In this document: positions 1 to 11,399 of the stretch, piece by piece | How positions within the stretch are numbered: the first letter of the stretch is position 1 | How the letters are laid out: each line of letters begins with the position of its first letter | DNA from: Takakia lepidozioides | Taxonomy: Eukaryota > Streptophyta > Takakiopsida > Takakiales > Takakiaceae | DNA: 64,000 nucleotides | Assembly: GCA_030704615.1 (NCBI GenBank) | Contig: CM060734.1 | Location: 48,254,042-48,318,041, forward strand | Direction of reading: 5' to 3' | Translations under genes and position numbers: made by a program | Notes under the pieces: model-generated | Database searches by the model: none | The model's input: only the letters and a program-made list of their open reading frames with translations | What the model was told of the DNA's origin: nothing

Positions 1-559
1 CCTTGGCACATAAATTAAAACCCAACACTATTACAAGTATACATACACTATTACATCTAAATACATTGCAAGTACCTCGTCTATATTTAATGATATGAAT
101 GACAGACCCACTATCCATAGCCAATAAATATAATTTGTCCTCAAATCATAATACCTAATGTCTACGACCCTTTAATTACGTCATCCAACAGATCCACTCA
201 AAATTACTTCTTAACAAAACCCTAAATATCCATCCCTTTAATATCCCTCCACAACTTCTATCCCTATTTGAACCAACTACACATATCCGCTCTCAATTGT
301 CTCCCCAGCCAGCAATAATAATTTTCATTGTAGACATGGTATCCGGGAAAGGCTGAGAAAAACATATAATCACTGTCAAAATAAAACATTCTCGCAGTAT
401 TCATGTTACTGAGCGTCTCGAATACATCATTGCTAATACGATATGAAGAGTTGTCTGAACATCCCTCACAGTAAAGCTCCGCCACACCCCCTACAAGATG
501 TTCAACACTCGCATTTCTTATTCCACCTCTTAGCGGAAGGCAATAATATATTTAGGCAA
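1..559. other. AT-rich stretch with one small unknown ORF
   Basis: AT-rich DNA without a recognisable gene. A 73-codon ORF on the minus strand (485 down to 264) encodes a tyrosine- and cysteine-rich peptide, with a C-E-G-C motif near its start. Its composition looks more protein-like than random AT-rich sequence, but I recognise no family and see no splice context. It may be the end of a broken gene that shares its origin with the ORF fragments at 560-1554. Confidence 0.25.
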
Positions 560-561
560 AA

Positions 562-1554
562 TTGAAAAGAGTTTTGAAACAGAAAGCACCGGAAACAGAC
601 TTTCTCTCCACGTTAAGGCTCAATCATGGAATAACTACCATACACCCAGATTGCATAGCTACATCTTTGGTCTTGTATCCTGGGGATGCTGAAGAGCGAC
701 ATAAAAGATTGGGGCATTCAAGTCGATGGGGAACCTCCAGAACACAAGCTCCAATTTCAGTACAAGGCGGAAGTTAATGTTATAGAGCTCAAGTACGCAC
801 ACGTGAAGGAAGTGGAGACCCAAGTAAACATGCAGTCTCCAATGCTAGTGATCTTTGTTGTTGATGAGAGAAATGTGCCCAAGACATTCGGGTATATAAC
901 ATCTACAAAATTTGTCCGCAAAAACCTCATGAAACAATCACAAAAAAATGGATTTAAGTTCAATGAAGACAGCAACAACGCTCTGGATACCAAATCATTT
1001 ATCCGCTCTTGGGACCATTTTCAAGATGTATTATTCGCTCAAAACAAGGAACAAAAATGGGAAACTCAAGCAACACAAAAATGTAAGTCTAAATTTCGTC
1101 TACGAGACAAACAATGCTGGGGTTGACTTTAAAATTCTGTATGTTGGTAAGCCAACCATGGAGTCTAACTTTGATTTTCTTTACACAACATCGGAAGATA
1201 TTGAAGCTTTATCTTGTTGCATGGATTGCGCCGCAAAGTGGCCGAGCATTTCCAAAATCTAAGTGACAAAGATATCTTCTCCAAAACACTTAAAGCTGAA
1301 CAATAAGCCCTGACAGTCGTGGTCAGACATCCAAGCTGACCACACCACAAAATGATATCTACGATGTCATGATGCACATGATTAAAAATGACAACATTAT
1401 CAATATGTTCGTTACCAACGCACAATTGGAAAAAGTTCTACACGGTGACGCTCTGCACATTACATGTAAAAACACGACGGTCTATAATTTTTGGCAGACT
1501 GTTTATGTTAAACAGATAAAAAAAACATCATACATCTATAATGACGACAATTGA
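562..1554 (+). pseudogene. Unknown decayed protein-coding remnant in several frames
   Basis: Four ORF pieces (562-777, 686-1126, 948-1262, 1369-1554) follow each other on the plus strand and switch frame at overlaps. This looks like one ancestral reading frame of at least 300 codons broken by small indels and stops. The pieces have mixed charged and hydrophobic composition (for example V-I-F-V-V-D-E-R-N near 855) rather than low-complexity translation. I recognise no domain. An intron-containing gene is possible, but the overlaps of coding-like segments favour frameshift decay. It could be a transposon gene, an old viral insertion or a plant gene. Function unknown. Confidence 0.3.
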
Positions 1555-1864
1555 TACTTTGACCTCTGATCTTCGAAGCGACACTTTTGAAAGACATAAT
1601 AGATTAAACATAGTAATTGTGACTTTGAAAAAACTTCTAGCCAATGTGCATTCTCACAAGCTTCAAACAAAAAATTATATTCGACTGAATTTTTTTTTAA
1701 CTCAAGCCTTGGTCGTAGGGTTGCACAAATGGACGTGATGTGGCGTTGCCTCATCGAAAGTAAAGTCCAGACATACATTGTGTCATGTCCAAAATCTTGT
1801 AAATTTCTTAAATCTATTACGTTTTTTTTTCCCACTATTACGTTTAATTAAAAAATTAAATTAC

Positions 1865-2065
1865 AAGTGACCGCTGAATTTTGGCGGTCCTACTTATTTT
1901 TCAGAAAATATTTATATGCGATTGCCAAATTTGTGCGGTTGCACATATATTTTTCAAAATAAACGATTGTCGAATTTTAGAGGTCGCACGTATTTTTTTT
2001 ATAAATTTTTTTAACCTACGACTATCTGATTTTGGTGGTCGCACATAATTTCAAATTAATCCTAC
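1865..2065. repeat. Cluster of short palindromic repeats (GACCGC/GCGGTC type)
   Basis: Four imperfect palindromes of about 25 bp lie roughly 50-60 bp apart. Each has a left arm like GACCGC or GATTGC, an AT-rich centre (AATTTT) and a right arm like GGCGGTC or GCGGTTGCAC. They are separated by AT-rich spacers containing TATTTTT. The same unit recurs at 3445-4160 and 6830-7010. No coding capacity is evident. Confidence 0.6.
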
Positions 2066-3440
2066 GATCTTTTTATATGTTAATCACCTTTCAAGTCTTT
2101 GGGTTTGTTATCTAGTTCTTACGAGTCTAAGCCCCCGAGGCGCTTATAGCCGAAGCTTCTATCAAATACCCGGAGCTTCTATCAATTACCGAAGCGCTTG
2201 ACCGGGCTCAGGGAAGAAAGATAAATATCTCTTCTCAATGTCATTTCAATTTCCGGGTGTTTCAGTTTAAACCACCCTCAAAGACGGGCCAAGCCCCCCC
2301 CCCACCCCTAAATGACGAGGCGACCCGAAACGGATCGTCTCATCCGTGTGTAGCGTTGTCGGATGAAGTCGGATAAAGGCACTCTCTGAGTGAAAAAAAC
2401 GCAGCCTGCAAAGTTCTCTATACAATGGATTTTATAGCTCCTCATTGGGAGCATGAGGGTTGTGGATTTTTGGGTGGAATGGGGGGGTGTTGACTTGGGA
2501 GGTGACAGACATGTGTGCAACGGAATGTAGGATTTAATGGCGATTCCCGTAAGTATTTGTCTGTTCTTTAATTGGCTGGAAAAATCACAGATACCTCCAT
2601 TCTTGATGTAATTTTGCTCTAATTTCTTTGATTTTTGGGCAACGTACTTTAAATGTAGGCACTGCACACATTGACCATTGTCAATCCAATTTGGTTCCAA
2701 ATTTGAAGTCACAATGAAATGTCTACCATTTTAGCCCATCCTTATTCACATACAAAGCAAACCCCCCTTCCCAATTCTTGGAGGTTTTACCTAAATTTTG
2801 GACAGGGCCTCTGGGACGTGACTTTTCAAAGGAATATGGACGGCAGTTACCCAGAAAATGTTCTCAAACATTGCCCAGGGCCTTGCCTAAATGTGGATTT
2901 GAGGTCAATTTTTTGTATTTGGCTCAAAATGCACCATTTTCATTTGTTGTAATATCCCAACCGGAACGGTGGAATTTGCCGAGATTTGGGGTGCCTGTGC
3001 ATCTAGTAGGTGGGGATGAGTTCCAATAGTTCATTCCTGTGGATGGAAAGGGGTAGGCAAATAGGGGCATCCGTGTCCGCCGGGTGGGCCTAAAATTTGT
3101 CCAAAAGTGCCAAAACAGCTTTCGTCGCTTAAGGATTAAACTCAATTTGCAGTTTTAAATGAGTCCGAATAATTCAATAGCCCAATGGCTATTTCTGCAG
3201 AATAAATAATGCATAATAATGGTTAAAAATAACAAAAATAACATTAATTAAGAAAATACTCATTGGATGGGGAGTGTCATAAGGATCCCAAATATTCAAA
3301 TTATGGCACCTCCAGGGGATCAAGGGAACTCACTGGGAGCGCGCTCCAATGTTAGGAACGTCGAGAACTTTTCTCCGTCCAATGATGGCTCTAAGACCAC
3401 TCAAGTGTTCATTAATCTTTCTCTAGGGATTAACATTTTT
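2066..3440. other. Gene-free stretch
   Basis: Short ORFs on both strands (for example minus 2712-2308 and plus 2719-3029) resemble no family and overlap each other antisense. A C-rich run lies at about 2295-2308. I see no gene, repeat array or RNA here. Confidence 0.4.
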
Positions 3441-3444
3441 TCTT

Positions 3445-4165
3445 AAATACATGCGACCGTCAACATTGGCAGTCGCTGCATTTTTATTAAAAAAAATACA
3501 TCCAACCGTCAATATTACGGTCGTATCATTTTTTGTATTTTTAAAAATATGTGACCATCCATATTGACGATCGCACGCATTTAAGAAAACCCGACAAAAC
3601 CTAAAAATCTACAACGTAAAACCTAAAATCAAAAACCAAAAAATCAAAAAATAAATATGTGACCGCCAAATTATGAAATTTAAAAAAAGCTTGTGACTCC
3701 CAATAACGACGGTTGCATGCATTTAAGAAAAAATGAAAAAACATGTGACTGCCAATATTGGCGGTCACATGTTTCTTTGATAAAATTAAAAAATTAAAAC
3801 ATGCGACATCTAATAGTGATGGTCGCAAAGCATCCAATATTGACAGTCGTAATATATTTAAAAAATAAAACAATTGCTGCGACTGCCATTATTGGCGGTC
3901 GCATGCATTTATAAATATAATAAATTAACTGCATGTATTTATTAATAAAAAAACAAATGTTGCGACCGTCGATATTGGACAGTGACTTCAAACTGGGGAT
4001 TTGCTTTCCATAATTAGAGGTTACACCCATTTTTAGGAAAATAAATAAATAACATTTTTTTTTTCTAATATTGGTAGAACCGCCAAGACTGGCGGCTGCA
4101 TATAATTTTTTATTTCTTAAATATGTGTAACGGGCTAGAATTGGCGGTTGCACCTATTTTCATGC
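3445..4165. repeat. Main array of palindromic hairpin repeats
   Basis: About ten imperfect inverted repeats recur every 50-90 bp. The best units are near 3743-3770 and 3878-3907. They read GTGACTGCCAATATTGGCGG and GCGACTGCCATTATTGGCGG, each followed by TCRCATG. The arms (CGACCGYCAA / TTGGCGGTCG) can fold into a hairpin of 10-12 bp around an AT centre. Spacers are AT-rich and vary in length and sequence, and the arms drift by transitions. This is a degenerate interspersed or satellite-like hairpin family, not a CRISPR array: the repeats are imperfect, the spacers irregular and the genome eukaryotic. Confidence 0.65.
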
Positions 4166-4271
4166 GAATAAAATTGTTTGTCTTTTTTCAAAATTTGTGC
4201 ACGGTCGCTACTCGCATAGAATTATTTCTTTATTTAATATGACATTTAATTTCACATTAATATGCTACCAA

Positions 4272-4579
4272 GGTTCCTTATGGATGTTAGCTCTTACACA
4301 CAGTTGTGATCGTGACTCAAGTAGGCTACTAACTTGAACCAAATGCGGTTTAGAAACACCAATTGATATTACAATGGTCCTTTAAGTACCTGATTGATAA
4401 TCTGGTGCTACATGAAAATCTACCATTTATATCAATATGCTCCCAGGTGTCCCAATAAAAATATATTCGTCAGCAAAGGAAACAACCGAATCAAAAAACA
4501 ACTCATGAATCCTCCGACGGGCCCTGTAGACGTTAGCTCCTACACACAGTCGCGATTGTGACCCAAATAGGCTGCTAAC
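4272..4579 (+). repeat. Direct repeat pair of about 65 bp
   Basis: Segments at 4272-4333 and about 4515-4579 share the pattern GTTAGCTCYTACACACAGT, then CGYGAYTGTGAC, then AGGCTRCTAAC. The two copies are diverged and about 240 bp apart. They are non-coding, and their parent element is not identified. Confidence 0.5.
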
Positions 4580-4987
4580 TTTAAATAACTATAATCTTGT
4601 TAATATGCCTATGTGTTAATCATTGTGATATGGCTGCTGATGTGACATTTTTTTTATCTCTCATATGTACTTATTTTTATTATAAAAAAACAAACGTGAC
4701 GTAGGTCGCCATTAAAACATTGAATGTTTATCGAGAACAAATTTTGTTTCTTTGCAATAAATGGTGACAAACTATATATTTTGTCAGTTCTCGAAAATGA
4801 ATAGTACATGTGATCTATAAATATAATGATGAAAGTTGATACATTGAATCATCAATGATAAATATTATATAGTAAATATTAACAATCTATCTATTGTGGC
4901 GCTTACCTCTATATATAATCTAATAATTAGCTTCTAAAATCTTTGCAACCATTACTAATAATTTTTTTAATTGATCTAAGGATCTTT

Positions 4988-5171
4988 TAGAGCGGCTCCA
5001 AGAAATCCTCAGAGGGAATGTAAATTATGTTTTGGTTTTGTTTTTACATTTTATCACTGTAAAGTTTTTTTGAAGAAATCCTTAGAACAAATATATATAC
5101 AGTAATTTTATTTTTGTATTTCCTCGCTCCGAGGATTTCTTAGAGCGACTCTAAGAATCCTTAGAACGAAC
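4988..5171. mobile_element. MITE-like element with terminal inverted repeats
   Basis: The left end (4988-5014) reads TAGAGCGGCTCCAAGAAATC and on. The segment ending at 5147 is its inverted complement (CTCCGAGGATTTCTTAGAGCG). About 110 bp of AT-rich, non-coding DNA lies between. A second, direct copy of the left end starts at 5141 (TAGAGCGACTCTAAGAATCC), which suggests a nested or tandem second insertion. Small size, inverted ends and no ORF fit a MITE. No clean target duplication was found and the superfamily is not assigned. Confidence 0.5.
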
Positions 5172-5479
5172 ATAAAATTTTTTTTTAATTTTTTATCTTT
5201 TCTGTAAAAAATAATATAAAATCCAATTGTCAATTATGACATGACATGACGCAAACACGTCAGCGTCACATCGGATGTCACACATAAAACTGATTTACAT
5301 CGAGTAATTTATTTTTACTTACGTTAGTTTCACGCGATCCAATTTATCACATTATCAAGGTGATGGCTTATGTATATTGCACACATGATATTTTTATTTA
5401 TTTGTTTTTATGTTTAACTTTTTAAAAATTGAGTTGTGAGGCTGTATATTTTTATATTTTTGTATTATTTTTGGTTCAG

Positions 5480-5760
5480 GTGACCGCTGGGCTGGCCATC
5501 CCACAATCGTCCAACCCAAAATATAAAATATAAAAACGAAAACCACGATCGTCCCGCGGTCATCTCGACTATTACTATCGTCCAGCGGTTGCCAGATGAT
5601 CACTCAATGGTCGCTTGAACAGAAAATGTATATATGTATAAACCCATTGTTTCCCCGCGGTCGTCCTACTGTCGTATAGTGGTCGCCGGTCGTCCAACGG
5701 TTCCCTGCAAAAAAAATAAAAAATAAAAATCACCACGGTCGCTATGCCATGTTGATGACC
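5480..5760. repeat. Cluster of CGTCC / GCGGTCG motifs
   Basis: Within about 230 bp, motifs such as ATCGTCC, CCGCGGTC, CAGCGGTTGCC and GGTCGCCGGTCGTCC recur at least seven times in AT-rich DNA. They resemble the arms of the hairpin repeats at 1.9 and 3.4-4.2 kb, but palindromes are less complete. Probably part of the same repeat family. Confidence 0.35.
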
Positions 5761-5781
5761 CTTTTGAATTACTCAATTTAA

Positions 5782-6800
5782 TTGAATTTTTTTTTTTCAT
5801 CCGTTCAATTATCGAGGGACATAGACATTGTCGATGAGGACATGTACTTCGTTTCATTTGAAAATAGAGAAATTGAGTTTCATAGTAGGAAAATTGTATC
5901 ACTTCAAATAGTCGATGCTGGCTTCGACCAAAATGACTTTATTTTTCTCATGAAATTTTTTACGTTTGAAAATATTGACATATCAGGATATGAGGCTATG
6001 ATAGTGGGGCTGCCTAAAGCGATGGTGAATGCTATGATCATCATGTTACATTTCACGTACATTTTTATCTAGTGTACTCGTCTGTTTTGCCATCTGCTCA
6101 TCTATTACCGCATATTTTTCATGCTTCATTCTTGATGGTGGGCACTATTGCAATAAAGATTTCAAGAATAAGACTAGTCTAAACTACCACAGACAAGTAA
6201 ATGAAAGCAAAATGATTAATGTGGAGCCTATACTAAGTGAACTAGAAAAATTGAAGGTGAGATGGCAGACAACTACCAAGTGCGTACGCGTCTAGTACCA
6301 CCTCGTCATATCGGTAGGGACCAATGCCCTCTTCATTGACCACTGGTCGTTGGCATGTTGGTTGCCAATAATGACGTAGTATATCAGCGTCGTGTCATGA
6401 TGTGCGTTATCTCACGTCTCAAACTGATTTTAAGTCAATTTGTTTTTTAACTGTGTTTTTTCTGTATTTCGTTCCAAGTATTTGTAGTCTTGCCGATATT
6501 GCATACCTCCAGTCCCTGCCCAAATTTTTCTTTTGCAGGGAGGTCCTCGTCATACATTATTGACAATGTCGTCTGCTCCGCGTTCTGCACCACAAATGGA
6601 CTAGTTTCCGGAGGATGTACCTTCTCCTTCAGCGATTTCAATGTCGAGGCTCGATTCATTGGTGCAGTCGAAATCGCCTCTTCTAGACGATTTGTTTTAA
6701 ATGGGCCATCGGACGATGAACGACCATCCGGTGACGTCAGCGATCTGCTACCGTCCACAACCATACGACTCCGCGGGACGATTGTCAAGCGATCGTGACC
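5782..6800. other. Unknown ORFs without recognisable function
   Basis: A 96-codon ORF on the plus strand (5782-6072) and overlapping sense and antisense ORFs at 6447-6798 (113 codons minus, 102 plus) can be translated, but I recognise no family or motif. The first has alternating charged and hydrophobic residues and may be an exon or gene fragment. The two at 6.5 kb lie antisense to each other, so at most one is real. Confidence 0.2.
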
Positions 6801-6829
6801 GATTTGTTTTATCTTTTAAAAAAAAAATT

Positions 6830-7012
6830 AAATCGGGACCGCCAGAGCTGACGGTTCCAACTTAATTTTTTTTAAATTAATACTAGGACGACCATAAAAT
6901 TATTAATTATTTTTTATTAAGGTTCGGACCGCCCAAGCTGGCGTTCCCGATTTTATTATTTTAAAAATAAAAAATAAAAACTGTAAGTTCTAGCGGTCCC
7001 GATATTAATAAT
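6830..7012. repeat. Further palindromic hairpin repeats
   Basis: Three degenerate units (GGGACCGCCAGAGCTGACGG, then GGACCGCCCAAGCTGGCG, then a half-unit ending GCGGTCCCG) are spaced by poly-A/T DNA. They belong with the families at 1.9 and 3.4-4.2 kb, but the central bases are AGCTG or AAGCTGG instead of AATATT. Confidence 0.5.
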
Positions 7013-7274
7013 GGAGGTACCATTACCCACGAAATCATATCTTTGATCTGATCTGAAAGTCAGCCACTAGTGCCAGCGAGCACTATCCATTGGCAGAGGT
7101 ACCATTACCCACAACCATCTCTCTATCATCCTTACTACACTTTAAGAATGGCCAATATTAAGCCCACTGTCTTACAATTTTTTTTTATAAATTTAAACAA
7201 TGATATGAGTACAACAATTTTTACAAGTACATCCCCATTCGTATTCAACTCCTGGGATATAATTATGCTCCCTT

Positions 7275-7460
7275 AGAGTGTAGGTATGATAGTTCGGGGT
7301 GTAGGTGGGGGAGCTCGGGGTACAGGTAGGGGAGCTTGGGATATAGTCGGGGGAATCGGGGACGTAGTCGGGGGAGCCTGCGGTATAGCCCGAGATGTAG
7401 TCAGGGGAGATATAACCAAGGGAGTCCGGGATGAGGACCGGAGAATCTAGGGTATGGTCA
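7275..7460 (+). repeat. G-rich minisatellite, unit about 25-30 bp
   Basis: About six degenerate units follow the pattern GGTRYAGTCGGGGGAGYCYGG. Runs of four to five Gs recur with short loops, so G-quadruplex formation on the plus strand is possible. The array does not sit in any recognised gene. Confidence 0.6.
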
Positions 7461-8400
7461 AAAGAGGTTGAGAACTTGGGGTATCACATCTATCCAAAGC
7501 ATGAACGTCATTGGATTCTGAAGTGTACTCGACATAAATTATCCACCTAAGTCAAATACAATAACAAATAACTAAATGAGAATATTGCTTAAATTACAAC
7601 TGCGTAATTAATACTAATTCATAGTTAATAAATAAATACGCACCTAAAATTTCATTTAAAAAATATTAATTTAATTTTTTAAAAAACTTGGTGAAATAAT
7701 AAATTACATGAAGATTTGGGGATAAAGGAGGGAGTGACCCTCCGTCACATCTCTCATGCTCATATCCAATACACTTCAATCTACTACAATAACAACAATG
7801 TCAAAAATATACTTAAAATTAGAATATAAAATATTATATTGTACTAAGTTAGTTCAAGTTCTTACCATTCAAAGAATAAGTATGAATACGTTTAGTGGTT
7901 TTTTTTCCCACTTTGTATCCCCTTATTTTTAACTAAATAAAGGCACTCAATGGCTGAAATAGGTGAACTTCAACAGCTGCAGTGCGACACTCAATAGCTG
8001 AAGTGTGGCATTCAGTTTTAAAAAAAAACAACGTAAGAAACTAAACATAAAATCGTAAAAAACTCACCGCTTCCAAAGAGTTTAAAAAAATACATATACA
8101 TATTTGAGGGTATTTTTTAATGATTCGAAAAATATATATACATACAGTAGGGGGTACTTTTTTAAAATTACAAATTTCTATATATTTACAGGAGGGGGTT
8201 TTATAATATAATCGTTAAAATGTATGTACAGAGGGGATATAAATGATCCAAGGACCCGTATACAAGGGTTTTTTTTATTAGGCGGCGAACGCACGTGATA
8301 CAGACATTTTATAAAGAGTGCACCTCCCAGGTGATGAAGCAACCATATCTGACATGATCCAGAAGAAAAGTAGCAGCTATTAGGGCGATCGAGGTAAGAC
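7461..8400. other. AT-rich gene-free stretch
   Basis: AT-rich DNA with a small tandem motif at about 7945-8015 (CACTCAATGGCTGAA / CACTCAATAGCTGAAG) and three loosely repeated segments with AGGGGGT or GAGGGTA between 8105 and 8230. No gene seen. Confidence 0.4.
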
Positions 8401-8411
8401 TCCGCGGCAAC

Positions 8412-8885
8412 GTGAAGGAGGCACAGGCCCGACAGCAAAGGGATTACAATGTCTGCCACAAGCACAATGATGAGCACCAGCACCTGGAGAATGAGAGCCT
8501 TGTAATGATGTTGAAGCTCGGTGCGAAGAGAAAGATGCAGGATCCTTGGGAAGGACCCTACCTTATGGTGGAATATAAGGATGATGCAAAGATAAATGGG
8601 TGTGAGGGAGGACGACGATGCGTGCTGAAGGATGGGGCAGACAAACGATGGATTCGGCCACGAAGGGAGCTGAATGGAGTGTGCACAATGAAGACTTCAG
8701 CGCACATTGAGGATGCCCCCGAGGACGAAGACAGTCAAGGAACGGAGTGCCCCACAGCTGTAGGTATAAAGCAGGTGACACATCATTCGGACAAAGATGC
8801 TGGTCGGAACAGGCATGTCGGCTCGACAATAGAGATGAATAAAGTAATGGATGAAATGAGGATGAGCAACGATCATCCAACATAA
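8412..8885 (+). pseudogene. Ty3/gypsy integrase C-terminal remnant
   Basis: A 157-codon ORF. Its first ~90 residues resemble the C-terminus of gypsy integrases: an E-A-Q-A-R-Q-Q-R-D-Y-N start (the common A-x-x-R-Q-x-x-Y-N pattern), a D-P-W-E-G-P-Y motif, then a K-R-W-I-R-P-R end (seen in other elements as R-R-W-I-H-P). It would bind DNA during insertion of the cDNA. No RT, RNase H or integrase core lies upstream, so this is an orphaned 3' piece. A purine-rich stretch (GGATGGGGGTAG, about 8914-8925) just downstream could be the polypurine tract, with a 3' LTR from about 8926. That boundary is inference. Confidence 0.55.
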
Positions 8886-8925
8886 TTCATTAAAGTGATG
8901 CCACAGAAGAATGGATGGGGGTAGT

Positions 8926-9990
8926 GGAAATTTCATTCGTTGAGGATTCGTTGAGTTTTAAGGGAAATGAAGGGATGTGGGCACTGAATGGATAAATTGT
9001 CATACTTCATCCACGGAGTTATAGCTGCTTGCTGGATGAATTAAGGGTAGGTTAAAAGTGATTTTGTCTTATGTTGGCTATATGAGAGGGGGATAACACC
9101 CGCAGGCTGGCCAAATCAATTTTTAGTAAGGGATCACATGACACCATGAGATACATTAAGGGCTGCCAGCTGACTTCCCGGAGAAGGGGAGGTGGTTAGG
9201 TAGGATTTAGGCTGGGATGGTGAGAGAGATAGTGCTTTTGACATTGGAGCTTTTGGGGAGCGCGAGGTCTCTTGGAGAGATGGATGCAACGTGATATGGA
9301 GCAAAGTGGAGTGGGCATTTGTGATCAAACTCAATTGGTACTTGGAACTAGTGTGGAATAATGAGTGTGTTCAACCATAGAATAGAATCAAAATTTAGCA
9401 ATGCATGAAAGATAGAAATCTTGCTTGTTTGATGGTTGGAATGATAGCATAGTGCAGAACCAGAGTTAGACATGACAATGACAACCAAGATCTTGAGAAC
9501 ACTTAGTCAGCCTAAAGGTTAGTCCAGGCAATATCCAAGTGCATAATAGATCAGTTGAGCCATATAGATAGTGAGGGATCAGATTGTTGTAGTGTCACTG
9601 CCCATATGGGTGGATAGTAGTTCTTCCAAACTAAGTTATGTGGGATAGCACACAGAAAACAAGAGTGCTAGAGTAGAGATATCCCAAGGGGAATGATGTT
9701 GTCTTCTCTTCCGCTGCGGCAACATTCTATCCAAGGGGTGTCAAAGGGTAAGACAACGTAGAGTGAACCTTTAGGTAGGCCCTTCGTTTAGCCCCACACC
9801 GCCCCCTAAAGGAAAGTGATGGTTTTTTTTTTTTTAATCTTTTTCTCCCTAGGCTCTCATTCTCATTCTCCTTTATCTATTTTTTGACGTTGCCCTCTCA
9901 TTCACTCCGTGACGAGATTTAGAGGACAACAGAGGGGTTTTCGAGCCGCTCCTCCCTTCGACCCCACTGCTCCCCGCTGCATATCAAGTT
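8926..9990. other. Possible decayed LTR; no gene
   Basis: The stretch follows the integrase remnant and its possible polypurine tract, so part of it may be a 3' LTR. No partner LTR is visible for comparison and no end is defined. A poly-T run lies at about 9825-9837. No coding sequence recognised. Confidence 0.25.
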
Positions 9991-10014
9991 TATTCATTTA
10001 AAAACATACCTCGG

Positions 10015-10165
10015 CCTGTACTATTATGTAGGTCCAAATTTTATGAAACCAAGTCGGTGCATCCCTACTCATTGAGGGCTTTCCAACGGTACCAAAATCG
10101 TAGCTAGAGGCCCTGCGGTTTGGGAGATCTCAAGGACCCTACAAACAATATTGTGTTCATGCCAT
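10015..10165 (+). repeat. CAAAA-tailed SINE-like repeat, partial copy
   Basis: A truncated copy of the family seen complete at 10225-10443. It shares the ATGAAACCAAG, TTGAGGGCTTTCCAACGGTACC and GTTTGGGAGATCTCAA blocks and ends CCCTACAAACAATA. It lies directly upstream of the second copy in the same orientation. Confidence 0.6.
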
Positions 10166-10224
10166 ATTTGAAATAAAAAACCAATTATTTACATTTATGT
10201 CCCGTGTACAAAGGATAAATAAAG

Positions 10225-10443
10225 GGCCAGTAATTGTTGCAAGAAGGCCCATTTTGTTATTTTTCGCAAGTTTCCAACGACCAAAAGTACTTGAAATTTC
10301 ATATCTCCCACACCGCAAGTTCCAAAATTATGAGACCAAGCTAGTGCACCCCTCCTCATCGAGGGCTTTCCAATGGTACCAAACACCAGGGCTGGGGCCC
10401 CGTGGTTGGGGAGATCTCAACAATGATACAAAACAAAACATTG
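10225..10443 (+). repeat. CAAAA-tailed SINE-like repeat, copy 2
   Basis: Non-coding element of about 220 bp. Ordered blocks are TTATTTTTCGCAA, CGACCAAAAGTACTTG, ATATCTCCCA, GAGACCAAG, CATCGAGGGCTTTCCAA, GGTACC and GGGGAGATCTCAAC, then a tail ACAAAACAAAAC. Inverted copies with longer (TTTTG)n ends are at 24690-25055 and 26262-26490. The simple-repeat tail points to retroposition. No clear tRNA-type A and B boxes were seen, so the head is unassigned. Confidence 0.65.
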
Positions 10444-10484
10444 TCTTTATTGTATATTACTGTTTAACATTATAACTGTTTCAA

Positions 10485-10670
10485 AAATCGTGGATTAGCC
10501 TAGTGGTATGGAATTGGTTGTGGTGTGCATATGGTCTCGAGCTCAAATCTGCCTTGTGATACATAGTTTCAAAGTTTTCGAAAAATTCAAGACACCATGA
10601 AATTTGAACTTGCAATGAGAGCCATGACAATGGTGACCCTTACCACTACGCTACCCTCCTAATCATATTA
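10485..10670 (+). mobile_element. Possible tRNA-related SINE fragment
   Basis: TTAGCCTAGTGGTA at about 10495-10508 fits a Pol III A box and GGTCTCGAGCTCAAATC at about 10531-10547 is close to a B box, at tRNA-like spacing. The downstream body is non-coding. There is no convincing A-rich tail or target duplication, so this is a weak call. It is not a functional tRNA because the arms do not pair. Confidence 0.3.
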
Positions 10671-10802
10671 ATCCTTTGCTGTAGACTTATATTTAAGGTG
10701 TTTCTTATCCCCCCTATGTATGTATTATGTTGTACATAGGGGGGTTAAAAATACCCCTCCTGTGCACGCACGTGGCTGATACAGGTTGGCTGGGGTGCAC
10801 CC

Positions 10803-11376
10803 CTAGGCTTCATCATGGTTCAGTTCCACTGTCTCGGTGATCGTCCCAATTTCATTGCCCACGCTCATTCGCATGTCCCTGCCTGTGAGGACCTTGAAGG
10901 GTGAAACATTCGTTGATGCATGCACACTGATTCTATACCCGAAAACAACCTTGTACACATTGCGATCCCAATCATTCCCTGTCTCTCCTCCCAAGGTAAC
11001 TATGCTTTGCTTCAATGATTTTATTAATCGCTCCACCATGCCGTTGCACTATGGCCAGTAGGGCGCTGAATTCTTGTGTCTAATTCCAAATTTTTTGACA
11101 TGTTTTCTTGAATTCTCTTTACCACTCGCATCCCTGATCTGTCAACACCACACTAGGTACCCCATACCTATATATGATCTGCTCTTCCAAGAACCGTGCT
11201 GTGAGCGTAGCAGTGTGGTCACGCACTGAAGCTGCCTCTACCCACTTTGAAAAGTGATCGATGGCCATGATTGCATACTGGTTTCCTTCTCTAGTTTTGG
11301 GTAACGGCCCTGCTGTGTCAAGTGCAAATCGATAGAAAAGGTCTGCTGCAGATTTGGTTTGTGATTTGTATCCCAC
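10803..11376 (-). pseudogene. Ty3/gypsy integrase core fragment
   Basis: Two ORFs (11376-11119 and 11039-10803) carry successive parts of a retroviral-type integrase. The first has F-A-L-D-T-A-G-P-L-P (first catalytic Asp), then a D-H-F-S-K-W-V-E-A motif and, near its end, V-V-L-T-D-Q-G (second Asp). The second starts M-V-E-R-L-I-K-S-L-K, just after the expected catalytic Glu region, and continues with F-K-V-L-T-G-R. A frameshift and stops separate them. No RT or LTR is adjacent, so this is a dead fragment. It abuts the PPR pseudogene, and one open frame crosses the junction. Confidence 0.75.
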
Positions 11377-11399
11377 TCAGGCCAGCGTTCTTTGAACAA

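Noticed and set aside
3445-4165. CRISPR-like array of palindromic repeats
   Set aside because: Repeats are imperfect, spacers vary in length and are AT-rich, no cas genes are present and the genome is a plant nucleus.
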